Positions 7,212 through 15,499 of a stretch of DNA of 37,745 nucleotides are shown here, piece by piece. The notes under the pieces are model-generated. The model saw nothing but the letters and a program-made list of their open reading frames with translations, did not search any database and was not told the DNA's origin. The stretch lies in NCBI GenBank assembly GCA_029067205.1, contig JAIEEY010000242.1:1-37745 (forward strand), read 5' to 3'. The translations under genes were made by a program, and so were the position numbers. Numbering within the stretch: the first letter of the stretch is position 1; the number at the start of each line of letters is the position of its first letter. The stretch comes from Lachnospiraceae bacterium. GTDB taxonomy: Bacteria > Bacillota > Clostridia > Lachnospirales > Lachnospiraceae.

Positions 7212-9074
7212 CTATTTCGCAATACAAATCCCACACTGAAATCTTGCTGCTCCACAGGCATTGCACTGCTGCTGGCAGTTTGGAGTCACTTGTTCGTCAA
7301 GCGCCCGCTGCCACTCTCTCTTTAGAAAGTCCTTTGAAACGCCGCAGTCGATAAAATCCCATGGAAAGATTTCGTCAAGACTACGCTCCCGTGTCGTATA
7401 AAAGCTTGTATCAATGCCGCATTCCGCAAAAGTCTCCATCCATACATCGTGTTTGTAGTACTCTCCCCACGCGTCAAAGATACAGCCTTTTTGATATGCT
7501 TTTAAGATCGGTTCGCATAAATGTCTGTCGCCACGGGCAAGAATCCCCTCCATGACACTGGCATCAGCCTCATGCCAATTATATTTGATGCTCTTCTGAT
7601 TCAATTGTTCTGTAATCGCCTTTCTTGTCATGTAAGCCTTTTCTAAGAATTGCTCCTTTGTACACTGTGGCGCCCACTGGAATGGCGTAAAAGGTTTTGG
7701 AATAAAGAAAGACGTGCTGGCAACAATCTGTACTTTTCCGTTTCTTTTTTCCTTTGGTACAGTCTCATAAAAAGCGACAGCAATCTTGTTGGAGAGTTCG
7801 GCAATCCCCATGATATCCGCTTCTGTCTCCGTTGGCAGGCCGAGCATGAAATAGAGTTTTACCCTGTTCCAGCCGCCTTCAAATGCCAGAGTGGCACCTT
7901 TCAAAATGACTTCTTCTGTCAAACCTTTATTGATAACATTTCTAAGGCGCTGGCTTCCAGCTTCCGGTGCAAACGTAAGGCTGCTTTTCCTGACATCCTG
8001 CACTTTTTCCATGACATCGAGCGAAAAGGCATCGATCCGAAGTGATGGAAGTGAGATATTTACTTTTTTTTCGTGACATTTGTCTATCAGGAAATTTACA
8101 AGCTCTTCGAGATGGGAATAGTCACTGGAACTCAGAGAACTCAGTGATATTTCATCATATCCCGTGTTATCGAGCATTTTGACTGCGTAATCCTTAAGCA
8201 TCTCCACATCACGCTCCCGTACAGGTCTGTACAACTGCCCAGCCTGGCAGAAACGGCATCCGCGGATACAGCCCCTCTGGATTTCGAGAACAACCCTGTC
8301 CTGCGTACATTTGATAAAAGGTACAACTGGCTTTTCGGGATAATAAGTATCTGATACATCTGTGACAATCTCTTTCATGATCGTTTTCGGAATATCTGGA
8401 CGCGTCGGCGCAAAGGATTTGATTGTGCCGTTATTATGGTAGCTCACTTCATAAAATCGTGGCACATACATTCCGGGAAGCGTTGCTGCTTTCGCCAGAA
8501 ATTCTTCTCTTGACGTACCATTTTCCCTGCATTCTCTATATAAATTCAAAAGGGGACGATACTGTGTCTCCCCTTCTCCAATATAGAAAATATCAAAAAA
8601 ATCAGCAATCGGTTCAGGGTTATAGCTGCAGGGACCGCCTCCGATCACAATTGGATGTTCCCAGGTCCGCTCCGCAGCCAGCAATGGTATCTGTGACAAG
8701 TCCAATATCTGTAAAATATTCGTATAGCACATCTCATATTGAATGGTAATGCCCAGAAAATCAAAGTCTTTAATCGGTTCCTGTGATTCCAATGCAAATA
8801 AAGGAATCTTTTTTTCACGCATGACCGCATCGAGATCAGGCCATGGCGAATAGACACGTTCACACCAGGTATCCTCAAAACGATTGAACATATCGTATAG
8901 TATCTGGATACCAAGGTGTGACATGCCAATCTCATAGACATCAGGAAAACACATCGCAAACCGAACAGATATATCATTTTTGTTTTTCATGACACTATTT
9001 ACTTCGTTTCCGATATAGCGCGCTGGTTTTTCAATTTTTAACAAGACATCATCGCTCAAAGCTAAATTTCTCAT
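7212..9074 (-). CDS. TIGR03960-type radical SAM protein
   Basis: 620 residues. An N-terminal B12-binding-like region (VYEIGMSHLGIQILYDMFN, ITIQYEMCYTNILQIL) precedes the radical SAM core with the cluster motif CIRGCRFCQAG, followed by DEISLSSLSSSDYSHLEELV. A cysteine-rich C-terminus (CQQQCNACGAARFQCGIC) may bind a second metal or cluster. It is the canonical partner of the DUF2344 protein downstream (66 bp apart) and probably heads the transcription unit that includes rng. The ATG has TTGGAG upstream. The substrate is unknown. Confidence 0.93.
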   Translation of the reverse strand: MRNLALSDDVLLKIEKPARYIGNEVNSVMKNKNDISVRFAMCFPDVYEIGMSHLGIQILYDMFNRFEDTWCERVYSPWPDLDAVMREKKIPLFALESQEPIKDFDFLGITIQYEMCYTNILQILDLSQIPLLAAERTWEHPIVIGGGPCSYNPEPIADFFDIFYIGEGETQYRPLLNLYRECRENGTSREEFLAKAATLPGMYVPRFYEVSYHNNGTIKSFAPTRPDIPKTIMKEIVTDVSDTYYPEKPVVPFIKCTQDRVVLEIQRGCIRGCRFCQAGQLYRPVRERDVEMLKDYAVKMLDNTGYDEISLSSLSSSDYSHLEELVNFLIDKCHEKKVNISLPSLRIDAFSLDVMEKVQDVRKSSLTFAPEAGSQRLRNVINKGLTEEVILKGATLAFEGGWNRVKLYFMLGLPTETEADIMGIAELSNKIAVAFYETVPKEKRNGKVQIVASTSFFIPKPFTPFQWAPQCTKEQFLEKAYMTRKAITEQLNQKSIKYNWHEADASVMEGILARGDRHLCEPILKAYQKGCIFDAWGEYYKHDVWMETFAECGIDTSFYTTRERSLDEIFPWDFIDCGVSKDFLKREWQRALDEQVTPNCQQQCNACGAARFQCGICIAK

Positions 9075-9109
9075 ATTAATACTCCAAAACTAACATTCTT
9101 TTATTTTTA

Positions 9110-9156
9110 TCACCCACAGCGAATCTGGTTATTACACGCAGATTCGCTGTGGGTGA
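9110..9156 (-). terminator. Perfect long hairpin after the lysozyme gene
   Basis: Arms of 18 bp (9110-9127 and 9139-9156; core CACCCACAGCGAATCTG) pair without mismatch around an 11-nt loop. It begins about 14 bp past the lysozyme stop codon. Neither strand has a U-run after the stem, so it is not a textbook intrinsic terminator; it may stabilise the mRNA 3' end or isolate the next operon. Confidence 0.6.
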
Positions 9157-9170
9157 AAGCAATATCTATT

Positions 9171-10895
9171 CTATTGTGGGAGCTGTTGCGGAAGCATTTT
9201 TCCATCTACATCAAAAATGTAAGGAATACCGCCAATTTCAACGATGCCTGTCTGCATATTTCCGTTGATGTCAAAATAATAAATGCTCTCATTGATCGTT
9301 ACCAGTCCAATAACCATGTGTCCGTCTGATTCATAATACTTTGCAGTGACACCGTCATTGAACCAACCTGTATACATTGTACCATCTGCTGCAAACAGGT
9401 AAGAAAGTCCATTTAGGTTCACAACACCTGTCAACATATGCCCTAATCCATCAAAGAAATAGGTTCTTCCATCAATTGTCTGCCATCCAGTTACTCTATG
9501 TCCATCTTCCATTGACAGATAATAGGTATATACACCGTCGTTGAACCAGCCACAAACCATCGAACCATCTGCCGCAAACAGGAAAGTCTGATCACCAAGC
9601 GTCTGCCATCCAGTCAGCATGACCCCATTTGCATCAAAGAAATAGGTCTTTCCTTCGATTGTCTGCCATCCAGTCACTCTGTGCCCATCTTCCATTGACA
9701 GATAATACGTATTAAAACCATCATTAAACCAGCCATATGCCATCGTACCATCAATTGCAAACAGAAAAGTCTGGTCGCCGATTGTCTGCCATCCAGTCTG
9801 CATGATTCCATTGATATCAAAATAGTAATATTTATTATTAACAATACTAAGCCCAGTGAGCATATGTCCATCTGTTGAGAAGAATCGCCTTCCATCAGGG
9901 AAATCCAAAAGTCCGACATACATCGCACCATCTGCCGCAAAATAATAGGTCAGTCCATTCAGATTTTGAAGTCCAGTGAGCATTTTGCCTTCTGTATCAA
10001 AGCAATACATTCCTGGTCCGATTGGTGTGAATCCCACAGCCATAACTCCGTCTGGATGCAGATAATACATTGCATCATCAAGCGGCAGCCAGCCCGTAAC
10101 CATACGTCCAGCAGGGTCAAGATAATATTTTGCAGTTCCAAGGTCAAGCCAGCCCCGCTGCATTTTATAGTTTATATAGAAATATAGATAGCCCTTTCTT
10201 GGAACCCATCCCGTGTTAACGATGCTGGTGGAATAGTCTTTCAAGGCATAGTCCATATCCACATCTCCGTTGATTCCTGGTATACTTCCCTTACAGGAGT
10301 ACTGCCATATAGACGCATCAGGGATTTCACATGCAGCTGCCCATTGTGCTACCCATTTGTCATAGAATACTGGTCCAATCTTGTTCTTAAACCAGTTTGT
10401 ATTGGAGTAGACCATCGGATAATACCCCTCTGCCTCAATCATAGCACAGAAAGTATTTGCCATGAGAGACAGTGTCTCTGGAGATAGAGATTTCTGGACA
10501 TTATCCTCGACATCCCAAACAACAGGATAAGATACCTGAAGATTCTGAATCGCATCTAGGACAAATTGAGCCTCTAATGCTGCCTCCTCAACGCTTGTTG
10601 CATATGAATATATGTACACACCTGTTTTGATGCCCATTTGTTGCGCACCAAGCATGTTGTACTGAAAATAGGGATCGATTCCAGACTTTGTACTGCCGAC
10701 TTTGATAAAAGCAAATGAGATGCCGCTTTGTGCCGCTTCCGGCCAGTTAATCGCTCCCTGATATTTTGAAACATCAATTCCTTGTTCTACAGCTGCTGCT
10801 TCTGAATGAAACCCTACTATACTGCAGAGCATACAGATCAAAAGAAGTGTACAGATACTACGTGTAAATTTGTTGGCTGATTTTTGTTTTCTCAT
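9171..10895 (-). CDS. Secreted GH25 lysozyme with choline/cell-wall-binding-type repeats
   Basis: 574 residues. A signal peptide (about 1-35, hydrophobic core ICTLLLICMLCSIVG) precedes a glycosyl hydrolase 25 muramidase domain (36-225). The domain has Asp41 in GIDVSKYQG and the DxE pair Asp128/Glu130 in VVWDVED, plus GDVDMDYA near its end. The rest is about 17 repeats of roughly 20 residues (pattern YYFDxxGxMxTGW), the glucan/cell-wall-binding type. Within these, a 61-residue block is duplicated in tandem. GH25 enzymes cut the MurNAc-GlcNAc bond of peptidoglycan. It lies 43 bp after hisB with no terminator between them, so it may be read from the his promoter, an odd combination. AAAGGAGG lies upstream of the ATG. 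Confidence 0.95.
   Translation of the reverse strand: MRKQKSANKFTRSICTLLLICMLCSIVGFHSEAAAVEQGIDVSKYQGAINWPEAAQSGISFAFIKVGSTKSGIDPYFQYNMLGAQQMGIKTGVYIYSYATSVEEAALEAQFVLDAIQNLQVSYPVVWDVEDNVQKSLSPETLSLMANTFCAMIEAEGYYPMVYSNTNWFKNKIGPVFYDKWVAQWAAACEIPDASIWQYSCKGSIPGINGDVDMDYALKDYSTSIVNTGWVPRKGYLYFYINYKMQRGWLDLGTAKYYLDPAGRMVTGWLPLDDAMYYLHPDGVMAVGFTPIGPGMYCFDTEGKMLTGLQNLNGLTYYFAADGAMYVGLLDFPDGRRFFSTDGHMLTGLSIVNNKYYYFDINGIMQTGWQTIGDQTFLFAIDGTMAYGWFNDGFNTYYLSMEDGHRVTGWQTIEGKTYFFDANGVMLTGWQTLGDQTFLFAADGSMVCGWFNDGVYTYYLSMEDGHRVTGWQTIDGRTYFFDGLGHMLTGVVNLNGLSYLFAADGTMYTGWFNDGVTAKYYESDGHMVIGLVTINESIYYFDINGNMQTGIVEIGGIPYIFDVDGKMLPQQLPQ
9429..9794 (-). repeat. Tandem duplication of 183 bp (61 codons) in the lysozyme binding domain
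   Basis: Two adjacent in-frame blocks, 9612-9794 and 9429-9611, encode near-identical sequence: both start GWQT.GDQTFLFA and contain YYLSMEDGHRVTGWQTI at the same offset. The stretch around TGCCATCCAG recurs exactly 183 bp apart on the plus strand (9481 and 9664). Each block covers three wall-binding repeats. Confidence 0.9.
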
Positions 10896-10938
10896 CAGTC
10901 ACCTTCCTCCTTTTTATGTCAAACAATTCCTTTGTTGC

Positions 10939-11526
10939 TTATAAACTTCCTTTAGTTGACAGCACGTCTTTAATGCGCCCATCCATAGATACTGCATCGT
11001 CGAGTGCCTTTGCAAATGCTTTGAATACAGCTTCAATCATATGATGGCTGTTTTCGCCGCTGAGCATCTTGATATGAATATTCATGGCTGCACTGTATGA
11101 TATTGCATAGAAAAACTCCTTAACCAACGATGTGTCAAAGCTGCCAACCATTTCATTTGGAAAACTACAGTCAAACTGCAGGTATGGGCGACCACACAAG
11201 TCAACGGCACACAATGCCAGGGCATCATCCATCGGCAGGATAAAATAACCATACCGCTTAATCCCCTTTTTGTCACCAACAGCTTCCCTGATCGCGTTTC
11301 CCAGCACAATACCGGCATCCTCAACAGTATGGTGTCCGTCAACATCCAGATCACCCTTGATTTCGACCTCTAAATCAAAGAAACCATGTTTGGAGAACCC
11401 TTCAAGCATATGGTCAAAAAAACCGATACCTGTATTGACTGATGACCTTCCTTCCCCGTCCAGATTCAGTTTCAGATTGATATCCGTCTCTTTGGTCATT
11501 CTTTTTACTTCTGCAATTCTGTCCAT
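10939..11526 (-). CDS. hisB: Imidazoleglycerol-phosphate dehydratase HisB
   Basis: 195 residues, the monofunctional IGPD length. Diagnostic metal-binding motifs are GIGFFDHML, DVDGHHTVEDAGI and NSHHMIEAVFKAFA. It converts imidazoleglycerol phosphate to imidazoleacetol phosphate in histidine synthesis, using two Mn ions. It lies 23 bp downstream of hisD and ends the biosynthetic part of the operon; hisC, hisH, hisA, hisF and hisIE are not in this window. The histidinol-phosphatase fusion seen in enterobacteria is absent. Confidence 0.98.
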   Translation of the reverse strand: MDRIAEVKRMTKETDINLKLNLDGEGRSSVNTGIGFFDHMLEGFSKHGFFDLEVEIKGDLDVDGHHTVEDAGIVLGNAIREAVGDKKGIKRYGYFILPMDDALALCAVDLCGRPYLQFDCSFPNEMVGSFDTSLVKEFFYAISYSAAMNIHIKMLSGENSHHMIEAVFKAFAKALDDAVSMDGRIKDVLSTKGSL

Positions 11527-11549
11527 AATAATAATCCTTTCTAGTCTGC

Positions 11550-12842
11550 TTAATCCTCAAAACGCACACGTATTGAATTAGCGTGCGCAGTGAGCCCCTC
11601 TTTCCTGGCAAAGAGCTCAATATCTTCATGAACCTTTTTTAAAGCCTCCCTAGAATAAGAGATAACGCTGGATTTCTTCACATAGTCATCCACATTCAGC
11701 GGCGAGAAGAATTTTGCCGTACCATTTGTTGGCAGTACGTGATTAGGACCAGCATAGTAATCTCCGAGCGGCTCTGACGAGTATTCCCCGAGGAAGATTG
11801 CACCTGCATTCCGGATTTTTGTCATAATGTCAAACGGATTTTTTGTCAAAATTTCAAGATGCTCAGAAGCAATCTCGTTGACTGCTTCGATGGCCATCTC
11901 CATATCTGGTGCAACAAGGATATATCCATAGTTGTCAAGCGATTTTTGTATGATCTCCCTGCGCTCAAGTACTTTGACAAAGGAATCAACTTCGTCAGAT
12001 ACTTTCTTTGCAAGCTCTTCGCTTGTGGTGATCAGGATTGACGATGCCAGCTCGTCATGCTCTGCCTGAGACAGCAAATCTGCTGCCACATATCTTGGCA
12101 TAGCGCTCTCGTCGGCAAGCACAAGGATTTCGGAAGGACCAGCGATCGAGTCGATGCTCACATGTCCGTATACAGCACGTTTTGCAAGCGCCACAAAGAT
12201 ATTTCCGGGACCAACGATCTTGTCAACCTTCGGAATCATTTCTGTACCATATGCGAGTGCTGCAATCGCCTGTGCGCCGCCAACTTTATAGATTGCATCT
12301 ACACCTGCAATATCCGCTGCGACAAGAGTTGCGGAATTCACTTTTCCGTCAGCACCAGCAGGCGTTGTCATGGTAATATTGGGAACACCTGCAACTTTGG
12401 CAGGAACAATATTCATAAGCGTTGTCGAAGGATAAGCAGCTTTTCCGCCGGGAACATAGACACCCACATTCTGCATCGGCGTGATCTTCTGGCCTAATAT
12501 TGTACCGTCCTCTTTGGCGTCAAACCAGCTATTTCTTTTTTGTTTTTCATGATATGTACGGATATTGGCTGCTGAGTCCCGCATCACTTGTATGAAACGA
12601 GCATCCAACTCCTGATATGCCGCATCGATTTCCTCTCTGGTAACTTTAAAGTTTTCTTTTGTCGTGGTACATTTGTCAAATTTCTGAGAATACTCAAAAA
12701 TTGCTTCTTCCTTGCGTTCTTTCACATTTTCAATGATATCCGCCACAATCTTTTCATAATCCCCATAGTCGTTTGTACTTCTTTTTAATAGATTTTCAAG
12801 CAGATTTTGCTTGGTATCATTCGTTAATTTTACAATTCTCAT
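11550..12842 (-). CDS. hisD: Histidinol dehydrogenase HisD
   Basis: 430 residues from the ATG at 12842. Family motifs are present: YVPGGKAAYPSTTLMNIVPA, VGGAQAIAALAYGT, KIVGPGNIFVALAKR, DSIAGPSEILVLAD and LSQAEHDELAS. It oxidises histidinol to histidine in two NAD-dependent steps with Zn. The ATG follows AAGGGG by 7 nt; a longer reading frame from a TTG at 12878 would add 12 residues encoded by the hairpin repeat and is unlikely. The repeat copy at 12843-12906 fills the hisG-hisD gap and may control hisD translation. Confidence 0.97.
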   Translation of the reverse strand: MRIVKLTNDTKQNLLENLLKRSTNDYGDYEKIVADIIENVKERKEEAIFEYSQKFDKCTTTKENFKVTREEIDAAYQELDARFIQVMRDSAANIRTYHEKQKRNSWFDAKEDGTILGQKITPMQNVGVYVPGGKAAYPSTTLMNIVPAKVAGVPNITMTTPAGADGKVNSATLVAADIAGVDAIYKVGGAQAIAALAYGTEMIPKVDKIVGPGNIFVALAKRAVYGHVSIDSIAGPSEILVLADESAMPRYVAADLLSQAEHDELASSILITTSEELAKKVSDEVDSFVKVLERREIIQKSLDNYGYILVAPDMEMAIEAVNEIASEHLEILTKNPFDIMTKIRNAGAIFLGEYSSEPLGDYYAGPNHVLPTNGTAKFFSPLNVDDYVKKSSVISYSREALKKVHEDIELFARKEGLTAHANSIRVRFED

Positions 12843-12906
12843 AGTTATACCCCTTGCGTACTCCGGCACGCATACCAATCAAGTTTGAAAGTGACCTTCT
12901 TCAAAT
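12843..12906 (-). repeat. Two-hairpin RBS-proximal repeat, copy A (before hisD)
   Basis: On the minus strand: hairpin 1 with arms TTTGAAG and CTTTCAAA, linker TTGATTGG, then hairpin 2 TGCGTGC-CGGA-GTACGCA (12855-12872) with one G-U pair. AGGGGTATAACT follows, then the hisD ATG. The 5' arm overlaps the hisG stop codon. It is homologous to 16502-16567 and 17998-18066. Confidence 0.88.
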
Positions 12907-13557
12907 TTCCTCCTTAAGTGCCTGTAAAAGCTTTTTGATCCTCTCCGCCTCCATCTTCATGCTGACCTGGTTGACGATCATGCGCGCAGAGAGCGGACAG
13001 ATTTCCTCTAAGACCTCCAGTCCGTTTTCTTTTAAAGTAGAGCCTGTCTCAACAATGTCAACGATGACATCACTGAGCCCGACAATCGGTCCAAGTTCGA
13101 CAGAACCGTTTAGCTTGATGATGTCAACCGTTTGGTGCTTCTGATTGTAAAAATAATCCTTGGCAATCTTGGGATATTTGCTTGCCACGCGGATCATCTC
13201 ATGATGCTGCAATAGCTCCTTCGCTGAGTCAGGACCACATACACACATTCTGCACTTGCCAAACCCAAGGTCAAGTACTTCATATACGCGTCTGTTTTCC
13301 TCCAAAATGGTATCACTGCCCACTACCCCAATATCCGCCGCACCATATTCCACATAAGTGGGCACATCCGGACCTTTTGCAAGAAAAAATCTAAGCCTTA
13401 GCTCTTCATTGACAAAGATAAGTTTCCGGGATTTCTTATCCTTCATCTCCTCACAGGTAATGCCTATTTTTTCAAGAAGCTTCAGAGTTTTATCTGCAAG
13501 CCGTCCCTTACCGAGCGCAAAGGTAAGGTATCGCATGTCTTGTGTCTGATTAATCAT
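12901..13557 (-). CDS. hisG: ATP phosphoribosyltransferase, short form HisG
   Basis: 218 residues, which is the HisG-S form: the catalytic core without the C-terminal regulatory domain, active only with HisZ. Motifs include FALGKGRLADKTLKLLE, YVEYGAADIGVVGSD, KLNGSVELGPIVGLSD and DIVETGSTLKENGL (PRPP loop). It catalyses the first, feedback-regulated step of histidine synthesis. The ATG at 13557 has GGGGAGGT 6-8 nt upstream; the internal Met8 is an alternative. It is 18 bp downstream of hisZ. Confidence 0.97.
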   Translation of the reverse strand: MINQTQDMRYLTFALGKGRLADKTLKLLEKIGITCEEMKDKKSRKLIFVNEELRLRFFLAKGPDVPTYVEYGAADIGVVGSDTILEENRRVYEVLDLGFGKCRMCVCGPDSAKELLQHHEMIRVASKYPKIAKDYFYNQKHQTVDIIKLNGSVELGPIVGLSDVIVDIVETGSTLKENGLEVLEEICPLSARMIVNQVSMKMEAERIKKLLQALKEEI

Positions 13558-13575
13558 ATTAAATACCTCCCCTTT

Positions 13576-14748
13576 TCATAGAATTATTACTTTCGAAAAA
13601 TTGTTGTCCTCGGCAAACTTCGTGTACTGCTCTTCTGGCTGTTCCAGCTTCATCAGCACTGTGGAATAGCCTTGTTCCCGATACTTTCTTGCGCTTGCTG
13701 CTGCGCCACTGAAATCCTTTGCATATAAAAGCAGCAGATTTTTGTTTTCGAGCGCAGGACAGACTTTTTGTCTGGTAAGTGCTGTCACGAGATCATCGAT
13801 CATGACAACAAATCCAGTTGCAGGCGCAGGTTTGCCAAACTTTTCCAAAAGGCTGTCATATCTGCCTCCCTTCGCGATCGCGCTGCCAGCCTGATAGGTA
13901 TATGCATTGAAAATGACGCCTGTATAATAATTGTACTTGCTGACCATCGCAAGGTCAAAAGATATGTATCGGTCTACACCATAGACTTTTAGCAGATCAT
14001 ATACCTGTTTTAATCGTTCGATTGCCTTCTGAGAACGTGAGTTGTCCGCAGCTTCCAGTGCTTTGTCTAATATTTCACAGGAACCAAACAGGCTGTTTAC
14101 CCCAAGAAGTGCCTGAATGGATTGTTCTGGTATTTTTTTATCCAATAGAAGTTCCTGCGCGCCAAATTCATTTCTGCTTGATATAAATTCGCGCAGTGCG
14201 AACTCCGTCTCCTCATCAAGTTGTGCATGGGCACATAAGCCCTTAAAATAGTCAATCTGACCTACGGACACCTGAAAATCCTTTAATCCGGAATTTAACA
14301 GCGCCTCGACAAGCATGGCTATCATTTCCGCGTCTGCCTCTGGAGAAGCATCGCCAAGAAGTTCTGCACCCATCTGTGTTGTCTCTTTTAATTTTCCCTG
14401 CAGATTGTTTGTATTGATAAAATTATTTCCCAGATAACAAAACCGCAGCGGAATGCTCTCATCCATGAAATACTTGGCGGCACACCTCGCTATGGAGGGT
14501 GTAAAATCAGGTCTTAGAACCAGCGTGTTCCCTTCCTTGTCGAAAAACTTGTACAGTTCCTTGGAAGGTATGGTTCCGATCTCACGGCTGAACACATCAA
14601 AAAATTCAAAGGTCGGCGTCTGAATATCCTGATACCCATAGCTGTGAAGCTTATCGCCAAATAATTTTTGAATATTTTGCTTGTTGGCATATTCCTTTCC
14701 ATATATATCACGCACCCCTTCGGGGGTATGTACGAGTCGTTTTCCCAT
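13576..14748 (-). CDS. hisZ: ATP phosphoribosyltransferase regulatory subunit HisZ
   Basis: 390 residues, resembling the catalytic core of histidyl-tRNA synthetase: HTPEGVRDIYGKEY at the N-terminus, motif-2-like VLRPDFTPSIARCAAKYF, and AIAKGGRYDSLLEKFG. The tRNA anticodon-binding domain is not evident. Pairing with a short HisG identifies it as HisZ rather than HisS. It forms the hetero-octamer with HisG-S and carries histidine feedback. It is the first gene of the operon, with TGAGGA just upstream of the ATG. Confidence 0.96.
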   Translation of the reverse strand: MGKRLVHTPEGVRDIYGKEYANKQNIQKLFGDKLHSYGYQDIQTPTFEFFDVFSREIGTIPSKELYKFFDKEGNTLVLRPDFTPSIARCAAKYFMDESIPLRFCYLGNNFINTNNLQGKLKETTQMGAELLGDASPEADAEMIAMLVEALLNSGLKDFQVSVGQIDYFKGLCAHAQLDEETEFALREFISSRNEFGAQELLLDKKIPEQSIQALLGVNSLFGSCEILDKALEAADNSRSQKAIERLKQVYDLLKVYGVDRYISFDLAMVSKYNYYTGVIFNAYTYQAGSAIAKGGRYDSLLEKFGKPAPATGFVVMIDDLVTALTRQKVCPALENKNLLLLYAKDFSGAAASARKYREQGYSTVLMKLEQPEEQYTKFAEDNNFSKVIIL

Positions 14749-14783
14749 AAAATCCTCAGTATCCTTTCTGGCAAATTTTTACT

Positions 14784-14827
14784 TTAATGCATTAACGCGC
14801 TGCCTTGTTAACAAATTAACATAGCGC
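14784..14827 (-). promoter_or_regulatory. his operon leader: 5' hairpin and palindrome
   Basis: Just after the predicted start site the transcript can form GCGCT...AGCGC enclosing TGTTAA-TTTG-TTAACA (14797-14827). The 12-bp perfect palindrome TTAATGCATTAA follows at 14784-14795. The leader is about 80 nt, too short for a T-box with antiterminator. These could be an operator or an mRNA 5' stabiliser; the function is inferred. Confidence 0.4.
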
Positions 14828-14836
14828 ATTATACGA

Positions 14837-14865
14837 AGTATACACTTTTTTATCCACCATGTCAA
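14837..14865 (-). promoter_or_regulatory. SigA-type promoter of hisZGDB
   Basis: On the minus strand, TTGACA (14865-14860) and TATACT (14842-14837) have a 17-nt spacer. The -35 box overlaps the TGA stop codon of recU (14862-14864). Initiation is expected near 14830, about 80 nt before the hisZ ATG. Confidence 0.85.
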
Positions 14866-15407
14866 CCACTATCCTTCTCCTGATCATTCAGGTCAAGTTG
14901 TATCATATCCAGATAAGGTACGATTTGTCCTCCTTTGTGTTTCATAAAATACTGCTCTTTTAATTCTTCAAAGCGAAAGCTCTTTCTGCCGCCATTTTCC
15001 ATTCTATCCCAGAATATATTCAATTCACGTATGCTCATATAGTACATAATGTCACGTGCAGTAAAATAGATCAGAAAAAAAGCGATGCCGCTTTGCCTGT
15101 CAAAATCCCTCATAAACTGAACCTGATGCGGGTGTATCTTCTGGAGAGTGAACAGGTCAACTGCACACTCCTTGGCATCAAAACAGACTGGGATTCCCTG
15201 GACAACACCTATGTAATCAACCGTACTCTTTTGGTCAAAGTAGGCAAGCGTGATATGACGAGTCTCTTTATCAATTGTGATCGGCGTAATCGGCGTCGGC
15301 ACTTTTTGAATCAGAGCCAGTCCGTTATCCCTGTACTTCTCATTTGTCATATTAATCATTTCTTCCAAAAGGGAACCGCGAAGTCCTCTGGAATTCCAAG
15401 TCGCCAT
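14862..15407 (-). CDS. recU: Holliday junction resolvase RecU
   Basis: 181 residues. The pattern follows B. subtilis RecU: NSRGLRGSLLEEMIN, a KVPTPI segment, KSTVDYIGVVQG (Asp64) and CFDAKE (Asp77, Lys79), then HPHQVQFMRDF and FWDRMENGGRKSFRFEEL. The nuclease core is kept, with Asp77 where B. subtilis has Glu (FEAKE). The protein is about 25 residues shorter at the N-terminus than the Bacillus one. It cleaves four-way junctions in recombinational repair and chromosome segregation. The ATG has GGAGAGGG upstream. The inverted-repeat element at 15428-15499 separates it from the pseudouridine synthase gene. Confidence 0.93.
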   Translation of the reverse strand: MATWNSRGLRGSLLEEMINMTNEKYRDNGLALIQKVPTPITPITIDKETRHITLAYFDQKSTVDYIGVVQGIPVCFDAKECAVDLFTLQKIHPHQVQFMRDFDRQSGIAFFLIYFTARDIMYYMSIRELNIFWDRMENGGRKSFRFEELKEQYFMKHKGGQIVPYLDMIQLDLNDQEKDSG

Positions 15408-15427
15408 ATTGCCCTCTCCTTCAATAC

Positions 15428-15499
15428 TTAGGAACTGTAAAGAAATAACCTTTCATTTAGACAAGTCAATATGCATAAGTTATTTTTTACAGTTCCTTA
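15428..15499. repeat. MITE-like inverted-repeat element, short copy
   Basis: About 72 bp. The terminal inverted repeats are TTAGGAACTGTAAAGAAAT on the left and, reverse complemented from the right, TAAGGAACTGTAAAAAAT. The interior carries AGACAAGTCAA followed by AGTTATTTTTTACAG, matching the right end of the long element at 3289-3327. The TAA at its right terminus (15497-15499, minus strand) is the stop codon of the adjacent pseudouridine synthase. Confidence 0.75.

Noticed and set aside
10918-10923. TTGACA-like hexamer between hisB and the lysozyme gene
   Set aside because: A -10 box at normal spacing would fall on the lysozyme start codon, so it cannot drive that gene.
12843-12878. Longer hisD from a TTG at 12878 (and the matching TTG starts at 16537 and 18033)
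   Set aside because: The added 12 residues are encoded by the hairpin repeat, are alike in three unrelated proteins, and have no SD at proper distance; the ATG after the SD gives the family N-terminus.
14749-14836. T-box or His-attenuator before hisZ
   Set aside because: The leader is only about 80 nt, with no T-box motif, no run of His codons and no terminator hairpin with U-tract.
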